This document shows, piece by piece, positions 1 through 8,536 of a stretch of DNA of 64,000 nucleotides. The notes under the pieces were generated by a model. It did no database searches, was not told the DNA's origin, and saw only the letters and a program-made list of their open reading frames with translations. The position numbers and the translations under genes were made by a program. Every line of letters begins with the position of its first letter. Position 1 is the first letter of the stretch. The DNA is from Slackia exigua ATCC 700122 (GTDB lineage: Bacteria > Actinomycetota > Coriobacteriia > Coriobacteriales > Eggerthellaceae), in the NCBI RefSeq assembly GCF_000162875.1, contig NZ_GG700631.1:343277-407276 (forward strand), in the 5' to 3' direction.

Positions 1-331
1 CGTCCATTCCGATCGCGGCGGCCACTACCGCTGGCCGGGATGGGTCTCTATCTGCGAGCGGCACGGGCTGGCGCGCTCCATGTCGCGCAAGGGGTGCACG
101 CCCGACAACGCCGCGATGGAGGGGTTCTTCGGCAGGCTGAAGAACGAGTTCTTCTACTACCGCGACTGGCGCGGCGTGAGCGTCGACGGATTCGTCGCGA
201 GGCTGGAGTCCTACCTCGAGTACTACCGGAGGGACAGGATCAGGGAATCGCTTGGGTGGCTGAGCCCGGACGAGTATCGGAGGAAGCTCGGATACGCCGT
301 GTAGGCGGTCCAAGAAATCGTCCGCATCCCC
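1..331 (+). mobile_element. Right end of an IS3-family element (truncated by the window edge)
   Basis: Contains the 3' end of an IS3-type transposase followed by a terminal repeat at 307-331. That repeat shares the core TCCAAGAAATCGTCCG with the right inverted repeat of the IS3 element at 37983-39409, so the two are related copies. The left part lies outside the window. Confidence 0.75.
2..304 (+). CDS. IS3-family transposase OrfB, C-terminal part
   Basis: Open from the first full codon of the window. The translation begins VHSDRGGHYRWPGW and continues through the DNAAMEGFFGRLKNEFFY motif that holds the last catalytic Glu of the DDE integrase core, then ends with the usual ESLGWLSPDEYRRKLGYAV tail. 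Only the second Asp (HSDRG) and the Glu region are visible; the first Asp and OrfA lie outside the window. It has no frameshift, in contrast to its relative at 38500-39382, so this copy may still be functional. It would mediate transposition of its own element. Confidence 0.85.
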   Translation, partial: VHSDRGGHYRWPGWVSICERHGLARSMSRKGCTPDNAAMEGFFGRLKNEFFYYRDWRGVSVDGFVARLESYLEYYRRDRIRESLGWLSPDEYRRKLGYAV

Positions 332-372
332 AAACAGCGATTTTTTGTCATCGGCATCGAATTCGATGGTCG

Positions 373-399
373 AAAAGGGGCTATACCCCCCTTTTTTTC
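373..399 (+). terminator. Rho-independent terminator-like hairpin after the IS3 transposase
   Basis: AAAAGGGG, a short loop (CTATA) and CCCCCC followed by a run of seven T. The A-run/T-run symmetry could make it act in both directions. It lies about 70 nt after the transposase stop. Confidence 0.65.
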
Positions 400-642
400 G
401 GACGGAACTTGATGCAGTCGCCAACACGATGCATCGGGGTGGCCGATACCCCCTTTTTACCGCGCGCGACGCATCGAAAGCCGATGTCGGCGACCTAGGA
501 TTGCTCGACGTCTGATTCGGTGACGACGAGCCGGACCTCCCATTGCACCATCAAGCTGCCGTCGGCCGTACGGGTTTTCACCGAAGGTTTCTTCCAAGAT
601 CCTTGCTGCGGAAGACGGCATGCTCGCTCACCTATAGGAACA

Positions 643-808
643 CGCAATGTCGTCAGAACGTGCAGCGCTATCGGAGTCAGAACATACTACAGCGCTATCG
701 AGATACGCAATGTCGTCAGAACTCGCAGCGCTATCGGAGCATGCAGCGCCGGGATATGCAACGCTGCCAGAACGCGCAACGCCATCGGAACATACGACGC
801 TATCGAAC
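643..808. repeat. Degenerate tandem repeat, unit about 18-21 bp
   Basis: Variants of GCARCGCTATCGGA and GCAATGTCGTCAGAAC recur about eight times with irregular spacing. Two longer copies, starting at 643 and 709, are near identical over about 36 bp. The array sits between the IS3 remnant and the terminator of a cell-wall-binding repeat gene. It is not a CRISPR: there are no constant repeats and no unique spacers. Confidence 0.6.
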
Positions 809-811
809 CGA

Positions 812-850
812 GAAAAAAAGGAACGGCCCCGGTGCACTACCGAGGCCGTT
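812..850 (-). terminator. Terminator of the first cell-wall-binding repeat gene
   Basis: On the minus strand AACGGCCTCGG and CCGGGGCCGTT pair across a short loop and are followed by a run of seven T (the A-run at 813-819). It lies 80 nt after the stop codon. Confidence 0.8.
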
Positions 851-930
851 GTCGAAACACGATCTTGGGGCAATCCCCCTCCGCAGGCGATTATCCGCAA
901 TCGCCGCACGAGTTGCCGAATTCCTCTCGA

Positions 931-2067
931 CTACCCGATCCACACGCCGTTGGATGCGAAGAAGTACCACGTCCCTTTAATCTTGTGCCAGCCCGTAGCC
1001 ATGCGGCCGGAGCCCTTGAAGTAGTACCAGTCGCCCTTGATCTTCTCCCAGCCGGTGTCCATGCGGCCGTTGTCGGCGAAATGATACCAGTCGCCGCCGC
1101 GCTTGAGCCAGCCGGTCTGCACGTATCCGTGCTCGTCCGTGAAGAACCAGTAGCCGCCGAGCGCGAACCAGCCGTTCGGATTACCGGAGTCCTCGTTCCA
1201 GGCCAGCAGATTTCCATCCCACATCATCCGAATCTCACCCGAGGCGGCGCCGTTGGACGCGAAGAAGATATCTGCATATTCGATGGCTTCCCCTGTTCCA
1301 TACAGCCTCTGCCAGCCGGTGAGCATGCGCCCGGATTTGTCGAAGAGGTACCAGCGTCCGTCAATCATCTGATATCCCGTATGCATGCCCCATTCGGAAT
1401 CCAGGCAATACCAGTAACCGCCGACCTTCTGCCAACCCGTGAGCATGCGCCCGGACTTGTCGAAGAGATACCAATTCCCGACGATCTTCTTCCAGCTCGT
1501 CGCCATGTGCCCATATTCATCGACGTAATAGACGCTATCCTCTAGGTGGAGAAACTCATTGGCATGCATGAACCCGTAGTCCGTATCGAGGTAGAACCAG
1601 TAGCCGCTGGGCTTCTGCCAACCCGTGAGCATGCGCCCGGACTCGTCGAAGAGATACCAGAGCTCGTTGTACTCCCACCACCCGGTCACCATATGCCCGT
1701 GCTCGTCGAAACCGTAGGTATGATCACCGATATCGAGAATTGCGTAAGCATACATGAACCCGTAATCCGGATCGAGGTAGAACCAGTAGCCGCCGGGCTT
1801 CTGCCAACCCGTGAGCATGTTCCCGTCGTCGTCGTAGAGGTACCAGTAATCGCCGATCCTCTGCCAACCCGTGAGCACCTTGTCGCCCGCACGCTGCATC
1901 TCCGCGCCGTCGGCGGCGGGCTCGTCGGCGAACGCCGGCGCAGGGGCCGCGCACAGGACGGCGGCCGCTAAGAACGCGAAGACCGCCGCAGCGAAGGACA
2001 CCCTCGAGAAGAAGCTCCCTTTGCTTTCCGAACGCGACATATCGAGCCGCACATCATCGCACGTCAT
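931..2067 (-). CDS. Secreted cell-wall-binding repeat protein (choline/glucan-binding type)
   Basis: 378 residues. Residues 1 to about 47 form a signal peptide with a basic N-terminus and an Ala-rich hydrophobic core ending in APAFA. The rest is about fifteen imperfect copies of a ~20-residue module of the form TGWQK-x-GGYWYYLD, with the Gly-Trp and aromatic pairs typical of cell wall binding repeats (CW_binding_1 families). No catalytic domain is present, so it is probably a surface adhesin or wall-binding protein attached to teichoic acid or glucan. An AAGGAGG ribosome site lies upstream of the ATG. Its last ~45 residues are nearly identical to those of the next gene, which marks a tandem paralog pair. 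The ligand cannot be told from sequence. Confidence 0.85.
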   Translation of the reverse strand: MTCDDVRLDMSRSESKGSFFSRVSFAAAVFAFLAAAVLCAAPAPAFADEPAADGAEMQRAGDKVLTGWQRIGDYWYLYDDDGNMLTGWQKPGGYWFYLDPDYGFMYAYAILDIGDHTYGFDEHGHMVTGWWEYNELWYLFDESGRMLTGWQKPSGYWFYLDTDYGFMHANEFLHLEDSVYYVDEYGHMATSWKKIVGNWYLFDKSGRMLTGWQKVGGYWYCLDSEWGMHTGYQMIDGRWYLFDKSGRMLTGWQRLYGTGEAIEYADIFFASNGAASGEIRMMWDGNLLAWNEDSGNPNGWFALGGYWFFTDEHGYVQTGWLKRGGDWYHFADNGRMDTGWEKIKGDWYYFKGSGRMATGWHKIKGTWYFFASNGVWIG

Positions 2068-2347
2068 GGCAATCGCCCTCCTTGCCCCGCATCCCCGTCG
2101 GCGCCGGCCGGAGCCGGATCCGAGCCCTTCGAGCCGTAAACAGATCGACCGAAGCTACGGCTCCCCTAATGTAATGATAGACCACGTGCAGGAAAGTCGG
2201 GGCTAGTCCGCATCCCGTTTCGGCAGATGGACGCATAAAATGGACGCGCGACCCATAGCGCCCTGCGCCCATGGGACATACGGCCATCCTACGGCAAAGC
2301 TTGACGCGACGATGCATGATGCACATGTGTCAGAGAAAGACGAGAAC
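2068..2347 (-). other. Intergenic region between the two repeat-protein genes
   Basis: No gene supported. It should carry the promoter of the downstream repeat gene on the minus strand. An A/T-richer patch at 2165-2185 is a possible -10 region, but no clear -35 is visible. Confidence 0.35.
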
Positions 2348-2374
2348 GGCGTCTCTCCCAAAAGAAGAGACGCC
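2348..2374 (-). terminator. Hairpin after the second repeat gene
   Basis: GGCGTCTCT at 2348-2356 pairs perfectly with AGAGACGCC at 2366-2374. The T-run is poor, so termination may be weak. Confidence 0.5.
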
Positions 2375-2428
2375 GGACGGAAACGATCGAATCAACTTGC
2401 AAGAAGCATCCGTTGCGGATGCCGGATG

Positions 2429-3715
2429 TTACTCGACGAGCACGCCGTTGGATGTAAAGAAGTACCACGTCCCATTAATCCTGTGCCAGCCCGTCGCCAT
2501 GCGGCCGGAGCCCTTGAAGTAGTACCAGTCGCCCTTGATCTTCTCCCAGCCGGTGTCCATGCGGCCGGACGACGCAAGATGGTACCAATCGTCGTCGTCC
2601 TCGAGCCAACCGGTGTCCATGCGGCCGGAAGAGCCGAGATGGTACCAGCTGCCGCCGTCCTTGATCCAGCCTGTGTCCATGCGGCCGTTGCCGGCCATGT
2701 GATACCAGTTGCCGCCGCGCTTGAGCCAGCCGGTCTGCGCGATGCCCTCCTTGTCCGAGAAGAACCAGGAGCCGCCGATTTCGGACCAGCCGGTCAAGGT
2801 CTTGAGGGTTTCGTCGGAAACCAGAAGCTTCCCATCCTTCGTCGTCCTGATCATGCCCGATGCAGCGCCATTGGATTCGAAGAACACGTCCGCGTATTTT
2901 GCATCGGGGAATTTCTCATTGACCTTCTGCCAACCGGTAAGCATGTACCCGGAATCGGCGAAGAAGTACATCTTTCCACCGATCTTCTTGTATCCGGTGA
3001 CCATGCTGCCGCCTTCAGGATGGAGGTAATACCAGAGGTCGCCGATCTTCTGCCATTCGAAGAGCATATGTCCCTGGTCGTTGAAGTAATACCAGTCCTC
3101 ATAGATCTTCTGCCAGCCGGTCACCATGAGTCCATCTTTATCGAAGTAATAGAGGTCACCACCTATGCTGAACACACCGTCGGCATACATGAAGCCCTTT
3201 TCCGGATCCAAGTAGAACCAATACTTACCAGGCTTATACCAGCCGGTGACCATGTGCCCATTTTTATCGTAGCAATACCATTTTCCATCAACCTGATGCC
3301 AGCCCTCATGCTTGGCATCGGCGACCGCGGCCGCTTCGGGCTCGATGGCCGCATCGGCCGCAGCCTTGGCAGCGGGCTTATCGGCCTCGTCGTTGTCGGC
3401 GGCTTCTCGCTTGCCAGCGCCATCAGGTTCGTCGGCAGCAGGCCTGTCGGCAGCATCAGCCGCGGCGGCAGACCCGCCGGCAGTGCCGGCCGCGGCATCG
3501 GCGGCAGGTTCATCGGCAACGCCGGCCACGGCGGCCGCGCCTACAGCCGCGGCACCATCAGGCTCGTCGGCGAGCGCCGAAGCCGGAGCTGCGCACAGGA
3601 CGACCATCGCGGCCGTCAGGACCGCGAACGTCATCGCATGGATAGGATTCTTTGAAAACGGATGTTCGGCACGTTCCGAACGGGGCACGTCGAGTCGTAC
3701 ATCGTCATATCTCAT
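2429..3715 (-). CDS. Secreted cell-wall-binding repeat protein with Ala-rich linker
   Basis: 428 residues: a signal peptide (about 1-50, ending near ASALA), then a ~90-residue low-complexity Ala/Asp/Glu/Pro linker with repeated DEPDGA and ADEPAA blocks, then about thirteen aromatic wall-binding modules such as TGWLKRGGNWYHMAGNGRMD. No enzymatic domain is visible. It is a paralog of the preceding gene, and both start near a shared NATCGCCATG context. The linker is absent from the paralog and could span the wall and project the repeat domain. Three consecutive modules near residues 310-375 are almost identical, which suggests recent module duplication. Confidence 0.85.
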   Translation of the reverse strand: MRYDDVRLDVPRSERAEHPFSKNPIHAMTFAVLTAAMVVLCAAPASALADEPDGAAAVGAAAVAGVADEPAADAAAGTAGGSAAAADAADRPAADEPDGAGKREAADNDEADKPAAKAAADAAIEPEAAAVADAKHEGWHQVDGKWYCYDKNGHMVTGWYKPGKYWFYLDPEKGFMYADGVFSIGGDLYYFDKDGLMVTGWQKIYEDWYYFNDQGHMLFEWQKIGDLWYYLHPEGGSMVTGYKKIGGKMYFFADSGYMLTGWQKVNEKFPDAKYADVFFESNGAASGMIRTTKDGKLLVSDETLKTLTGWSEIGGSWFFSDKEGIAQTGWLKRGGNWYHMAGNGRMDTGWIKDGGSWYHLGSSGRMDTGWLEDDDDWYHLASSGRMDTGWEKIKGDWYYFKGSGRMATGWHRINGTWYFFTSNGVLVE

Positions 3716-3929
3716 GGCGATTACCTTTCTATATGTCTCGTGTCTCGGTCGAACTTCGAGCTGAAATCGGCGTCTCTAGGCCGTCAGCCCTTGAAAACCG
3801 CAGCCTCTGCACCTCGATGCCATCCGTGCGAAGGCGCGATCCCGGCTAGAATACGCGAATCGCGCTGAAAGATGAACTCACCTATAATTCAATCCGCATG
3901 TTTTCCTTTTCATGATCGAGGCACCCCTC

Positions 3930-5294
3930 ATGAGCATTCCTCAAAAGCTCCGCTCCGTCGCGAAGCGCATCGCCAAGGATTCCCTTTTCGGCCGGCGCAT
4001 TCCCGCCGCATATCGCGCGACGGCCCAGGCGCCCGTCGATCCGCACAAGGTCGTCTTCCTCGAAAACAAAGATGACGACCTGCCTGACAGCTTCGCGCTC
4101 GTCGAACGATGCGCACGCGAGCGCTACGGGCTCGACACCGTCTTCATCTCGCTGCATGAAACGAGCGTGCCCCGCACGCGGTACTTCGAGAACTGCGTGG
4201 CCGCCGCACGGGAGATAGCCACGGCCCGCTACGTCTTCCTCAACGACGCATCGCAACTCGCAAGCTGCCTGCCCCTTCGCCCCGAAACGAAGATCGCCCA
4301 GCTCTGGCATGCCTGCGGCGCCTTCAAGAAATGGGGCATGTCCACAGCCGGTCTCGCCTTCGGCGGCACGCGCGAAGAGCTGCTGCGTCATCCCTACTAC
4401 GGGAACCTGTCGCTTGTGACCGTCTCGAGTCCCGACGTTGCCTGGGCCTACGCCGAAGCCATGGTGCTCGAGGATACGCCCGGCATCATCAAGCCCCTCG
4501 GCGTCAGCCGCACCGACGTATTCTTCGACGACGCGTTCCTCGCCGGCGCCCGTGCGCGGCTCGAACACGCGTTTCCGCAGGCCGAAGGCAAGAAGGTCAT
4601 CCTGTACGCGCCGACGTTCCGCGGACATGTGAGCAACGCGACCGGACCCGACGCGCTTGACGTCCGTGCGCTCATGCATGCGATCGGCGACGAATACGTG
4701 CTGGTCGTCAAGCATCATCCTTTCGTGAAGCATCCGACGCCCATTCCCGACGATTGCCAGGATTTCGCCTTCCTCGACGACGGCAGCCTGCCTATCGACG
4801 TGCTTCTCAGCTGCGCCGACGTCTGCATCTCCGATTATTCGTCGCTCGTGTTCGAGTATTCGCTTTTCGGGCGACCTATGGCATTCTTCGCCTACGATCT
4901 GGATGAATACAAGGATTGGCGCAATTTCTACTACGACTACGACGAGCTTACGCCCGGCCCCGTGCTGGCCACGAACGAGGAACTCATCGACTACCTGACG
5001 CACGTGGACGAGCGCTTCGACGCCGCGCAGGTTGAGGCCTTCCGCGCGAAATTCATGAGCGCCTGCGACGGCCATGCAACCGAACGCATCTGCACCGAGA
5101 TGTTCGGGGATGCGCCTGCTCAAGACGATGGGCGGAATGGCGAAGAAGCCCGGAGCAATGCGGCTCCCCGACATGCTGGCGCACCGAGCGAACCGCATGG
5201 ATCATCCGGCTTTTCGAACGCCGAAGCCCCCGACGCGTCCCGTATGTCGCGCGCATCATCAAGCAATGCCGCAGCGGTAGAGAGGCGAGCCTGA
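3930..5294 (+). CDS. CDP-glycerol glycerophosphotransferase family protein (TagB/TagF-like)
   Basis: 454 residues. The Glyphos_transf fold is shown by QLWHACGAFKKWG (about 124-136, holding the conserved His), VLYAPTFRG, VVKHHPF and the acceptor-region motif ISDYSSLVFEYSLFGRPM. The family transfers (poly)glycerol- or ribitol-phosphate from a CDP donor to a teichoic acid primer at the cytoplasmic face of the membrane. The ATG at 3930 is preferred over the one at 3912 because GAGG lies 9 nt before it. The last ~60 residues are a low-complexity Ala/Ser/Asp tail without homology. The stop codon abuts the start of the next gene, so the two are coupled. Confidence 0.85.
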   Translation: MSIPQKLRSVAKRIAKDSLFGRRIPAAYRATAQAPVDPHKVVFLENKDDDLPDSFALVERCARERYGLDTVFISLHETSVPRTRYFENCVAAAREIATARYVFLNDASQLASCLPLRPETKIAQLWHACGAFKKWGMSTAGLAFGGTREELLRHPYYGNLSLVTVSSPDVAWAYAEAMVLEDTPGIIKPLGVSRTDVFFDDAFLAGARARLEHAFPQAEGKKVILYAPTFRGHVSNATGPDALDVRALMHAIGDEYVLVVKHHPFVKHPTPIPDDCQDFAFLDDGSLPIDVLLSCADVCISDYSSLVFEYSLFGRPMAFFAYDLDEYKDWRNFYYDYDELTPGPVLATNEELIDYLTHVDERFDAAQVEAFRAKFMSACDGHATERICTEMFGDAPAQDDGRNGEEARSNAAPRHAGAPSEPHGSSGFSNAEAPDASRMSRASSSNAAAVERRA

Positions 5295-6611
5295 ATGAAA
5301 CACGCCGCCATCGCCTGCGCCCGCATCGTCTACAACGGCCTTTACCAGCTCTTCTGCTTGATGTTCACGCGCCGGAACGAAGTGCTGTTCGCCTCGCGCC
5401 AGTCGAACAGCCCCAGCAAGGATTTCAAAATCCTGGCCGAACGCTTCGAAGCCGGCGGATGGAAGCCGGCCACGATCACGCGCACGTTCAAGGCGAAGCA
5501 TGCGATAGCCTACGGCGCTTCGACCATCCGTCAGCTCTATCACCTGGCTCGATGCCGCGCATGCATCGTAGACGGCTACAACCCGGCCGTAAGCCTCGTG
5601 AACATGCGCTGCGAAACAAGCGGACGATCGGGCATTCAGGCGAACGCCGATCGCGACGTGCTGGACACTCTCCCGAGCGACGGCCTCGACGACCCGTGCG
5701 ACCTTCCGAACGGCCACGTAGCGACGACCACCTCACGGGCCAAGGTCGCCCAAAACGGCGCACATGCCGGCACGCCCGACAGCCCGCACGCGCCCATCCA
5801 CGACGAATTCCCCGAACGCCCCCTGGTCATGCAGATCTGGCATGCATACGGTGCCTACAAGAAATTCGGCTACCAGGCCATCGGCACGCGCGAAGGCCGC
5901 TCGCTCGCCGCTGCGCAAGCCGTGCGCATGCATCGCAACTATTCCTGGATCCTCTGCAGCGGCGCATGCAACCGCGGCGTGTACGCGCAGGCGTTCTCCT
6001 ATCCCGTGGAGCGCGTCGCAGCGCTCGGACGCCCCAGCTTCGACGAGCACGACGAGCTGCGTCGACAGGAGGAAGAGGCCGACCGCGCACGGCGCGAGGA
6101 AGGCGCGCGGACAGTCATCCTCTTCGCTCCCACCCTGCGCCGTTCCGACGAATCCCAACACCCCTTCGTCGAGCTCTACGACCATGCGGACGAAGCGCTC
6201 GCAGACGTGGATGCCGAATTCCGCTGGTCGTTCCACCCGATCGAGAACCGCGGGCACATCGGGCCGAGCGGCATCGCGTCGCTTATCGGCACAGACATCG
6301 TGGTGACTGACTACTCGTCGATCATGTACGAAGGCGCGCTTCTCGGCAAGAAGGTCGTATTCTACGTTCCCGACCTCGATGAATACCTGGAATCCCCCGG
6401 ACTCAACTTCAACCCGCTCGCCATCGCACCGGGCATAACCTGCACGAGCGAATCCGAGCTCGTCGCGCTTCTCGAGCGCCTGGCGAACAACCCTGGATCC
6501 TATGACCGCCAAGCGCTCGACCGCCTGATCGGCGACACGTTCGTGCACCCAGGCGATTCCACGACCGATGCCATCTTCGCATTCATCGAAGCGCATTCGT
6601 CCACGCGTTAG
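5295..6611 (+). CDS. Second CDP-glycerol glycerophosphotransferase family protein
   Basis: 438 residues. Motifs of the same family are present: MQIWHAYGAYKKFGYQ (about 179-194), LFAPTLR, FRWSFHPIEN and VVTDYSSIMYEGALLGKKV. Its ATG follows directly on the stop of the upstream paralog. A region of about 68 residues (104-172), rich in Ser, Asp, Asn and Pro with no predicted structure, is inserted between the N-terminal fold and the WHAYGA motif. The pair probably divides primer addition and polymerisation of a wall teichoic acid, and the convergent tarI-tarJ genes point to ribitol phosphate as a substrate. The exact specificity cannot be read from sequence. Confidence 0.82.
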   Translation: MKHAAIACARIVYNGLYQLFCLMFTRRNEVLFASRQSNSPSKDFKILAERFEAGGWKPATITRTFKAKHAIAYGASTIRQLYHLARCRACIVDGYNPAVSLVNMRCETSGRSGIQANADRDVLDTLPSDGLDDPCDLPNGHVATTTSRAKVAQNGAHAGTPDSPHAPIHDEFPERPLVMQIWHAYGAYKKFGYQAIGTREGRSLAAAQAVRMHRNYSWILCSGACNRGVYAQAFSYPVERVAALGRPSFDEHDELRRQEEEADRARREEGARTVILFAPTLRRSDESQHPFVELYDHADEALADVDAEFRWSFHPIENRGHIGPSGIASLIGTDIVVTDYSSIMYEGALLGKKVVFYVPDLDEYLESPGLNFNPLAIAPGITCTSESELVALLERLANNPGSYDRQALDRLIGDTFVHPGDSTTDAIFAFIEAHSSTR

Positions 6612-6707
6612 GACAGGCACACCAGTTCGATTCGCAGGAGATAACGCTTTAAAAAGGCTTGCAATCCGATGCGCCTCGCGCCTTCACGCGTCGGCGCAAT
6701 GCATCGC

Positions 6708-7733
6708 TTAGATATGCCAGCGCATGACCGTCTTGCCGAGACGCTTCTGGATGTCACCCTCGAAGGCCGCCGTCGCATCGGCGATGGAGCGCACGTCGAA
6801 GACCTGCCCCACGATGCGTTCGAGGTATGCCGGCACCGACGGCTGCGCCCGGTACAGATCGAGCGTTTCCTGGAAGTCGATGCGCCCCGAACGACTGCTG
6901 CCGAACACGCGCAGCCCCTTTTCGAGCACCATGCGCGTGTTGATGGGCACGGCGTTTTCGCTTACGCCCATGAGCGCGATGCAGCCTTCGGGCTGGATAT
7001 GGTCGATCGCCTGGTCGATGGCGCTCTGCGACCCCAAGCCGCCGGCGCATTCGAACGCATGGGCGACGATGAGGTCGGCGGGAATCGCGTTCGTCAAATA
7101 CGTGCCGTCGACGAACGTGAAATCGGCAAGCTTGTCCTCGTTGCGGCCGAACACGTAGACCGCGGCGCGAGGAAAGCGCTTCTTGATCAGAAGGGCCGTG
7201 ATGAAGCCGACGTTGCCGTCGCCCCAGACGCCCACCGACGAGCGATCCGCGTGGGCGAACGCGTCATAGCGTGAAATCGTATGCGTCGCCACGGACACGA
7301 GCTCGGTGAAAGCCGCAACGTCTTTGTCGATGCCTTCGGGCAAGGCCACCACGCGATCGGGCACGGTGCGTACGAGCTCCTGCATGAAGCCGTCGGCGCT
7401 CGATGCGCGAAACTTGCTCGTGCGCAGGTAGTTCTCGGCGATGACCTCATGAGATTCGCACGGAAGATTCGGAATCATGACGACGGCGTCGCCAGGCGCG
7501 TAGGTGCCGGTGTTGTCCAGCACCACTTCCCCGATGGATTCATGGATAAGCGCCATCGGAAGCTTCTCGGCCATGATGGCGGCACCGCGCGTTCCTTGGT
7601 AGTAGCGCTGATCCGCGTTGCAGATAGACAGGTGCGTCGGGCGCACGAGCAAGGTGCCTTCATCGATGCTCTCGTCGCGCACAAGCATCTCGAAGCGGCG
7701 CGGCGCGGTCAGCTGATACACGGTGTTCAGCAT
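6708..7733 (-). CDS. tarJ: Ribulose-5-phosphate reductase (TarJ-like, zinc alcohol dehydrogenase family)
   Basis: 341 residues. Medium-chain dehydrogenase with the TarJ N-terminus (VRPTHLSICNADQRYYQG), a catalytic-domain Cys and Glu (LIHESIGEV) and a dinucleotide-binding region VGVWGDGNVGFITALL. The family reduces ribulose 5-phosphate to ribitol 5-phosphate with NADPH. Its start codon follows the stop of tarI with no gap. TarJ supplies the substrate of TarI, so the pair makes CDP-ribitol, consistent with the glycerophosphotransferase-like genes facing it. Confidence 0.88.
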   Translation of the reverse strand: MLNTVYQLTAPRRFEMLVRDESIDEGTLLVRPTHLSICNADQRYYQGTRGAAIMAEKLPMALIHESIGEVVLDNTGTYAPGDAVVMIPNLPCESHEVIAENYLRTSKFRASSADGFMQELVRTVPDRVVALPEGIDKDVAAFTELVSVATHTISRYDAFAHADRSSVGVWGDGNVGFITALLIKKRFPRAAVYVFGRNEDKLADFTFVDGTYLTNAIPADLIVAHAFECAGGLGSQSAIDQAIDHIQPEGCIALMGVSENAVPINTRMVLEKGLRVFGSSRSGRIDFQETLDLYRAQPSVPAYLERIVGQVFDVRSIADATAAFEGDIQKRLGKTVMRWHI

Positions 7734-8441
7734 TTAATCCTCGATCCCCAGGAGCGCCTGCGCGATCTTGAGATCGGTCGGATAGGTGATCTTGATGTTG
7801 GATGCGGCACCGGGCACGAGCGCGACCTTCCGATCGCGCAGGACGAAGATCTTGCATGCATCGGTCAGAATGGCGCGCTCCTCGTTCGAAAGCGAGGCGT
7901 ACAGGCTCTTGAGCGCACCGATCTTGAAGGTCTGCGGCGTCTGACCTTGGAACATGCGGCTTCGTTCGGGAACCGCGTCTATCACCGTGCCGTCGACGCT
8001 TTCGACGATGGTGTCGGTGGCGGGAATCACGGTGTCGCAGGCATCGTGGGAGGCCATGGCGTCAAGGTTGTCCTTGATGATGCGGTAGGTGACGAACGGA
8101 CGCACCGAATCGTGCGTGACGAGCACGGCGTCGTCGTCGATGCCGAAGGCGTCTTCGATATAGGCGATGGCGTTCATGATGGTGTCGTTGCGCCGCTCTC
8201 CGCCGGCGATGACGACCAGCCGGTCGCTTTTTCCCACGTAGGTGCGCAGGATGTCTTTGGTCGGTTCCACCCAGGCATCGGGGCAGAGCACGATGACCTT
8301 CTCGAATTCAGGCATGATCAGGAACTTTTCGACCGTGTACGCGATGATGGGCTTCTTGTCCAGGAGCAGATACTGCTTGGGCTTGTCCTGATTGCCCATG
8401 CGCGTGCCGCGGCCTCCCGCCAGAATTGCAGCGAAGTTCAT
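7734..8441 (-). CDS. tarI: Ribitol-5-phosphate cytidylyltransferase (TarI, IspD family)
   Basis: 235 residues. The IspD/TarI nucleotidyltransferase signature AAILAGGRGTRMG is at the N-terminus, followed by KPKQYLLL, the THDSVRPFVT motif and QTPQTFK. It joins CTP and ribitol 5-phosphate to give CDP-ribitol. The start at 8441 is chosen because AGGAAAGGA lies just upstream and the protein begins at the first beta strand; the longer open frame to 8702 has no family similarity. Because tarJ follows directly, TarI is preferred over the isoprenoid enzyme IspD. Confidence 0.88.
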   Translation of the reverse strand: MNFAAILAGGRGTRMGNQDKPKQYLLLDKKPIIAYTVEKFLIMPEFEKVIVLCPDAWVEPTKDILRTYVGKSDRLVVIAGGERRNDTIMNAIAYIEDAFGIDDDAVLVTHDSVRPFVTYRIIKDNLDAMASHDACDTVIPATDTIVESVDGTVIDAVPERSRMFQGQTPQTFKIGALKSLYASLSNEERAILTDACKIFVLRDRKVALVPGAASNIKITYPTDLKIAQALLGIED

Positions 8442-8536
8442 GATGCGTCCTTTCCTGCCCCGTCCGAGAATCAGTCGCCTATTGTATCCCAAGCATGCGG
8501 AGATGCTTCGCGTCATGCTCCCGCCGCCGTCGGCTT

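Larger units (their letters stand above)
305..930. other. Gene-free stretch with IS end, terminator and repeats
   Basis: No convincing gene. It holds the IS right end (to 331), a terminator-like hairpin (373-399), a second C-run/T-run copy near 445-460, a degenerate tandem repeat (643-808) and the terminator of the following minus-strand gene (812-850). Several frames stay open here only because the repeat lacks stop codons. Confidence 0.6.

Noticed and set aside
643-808. CRISPR array
   Set aside because: Repeats are variable in length and sequence and no unique spacers of constant size exist. No cas genes are nearby.
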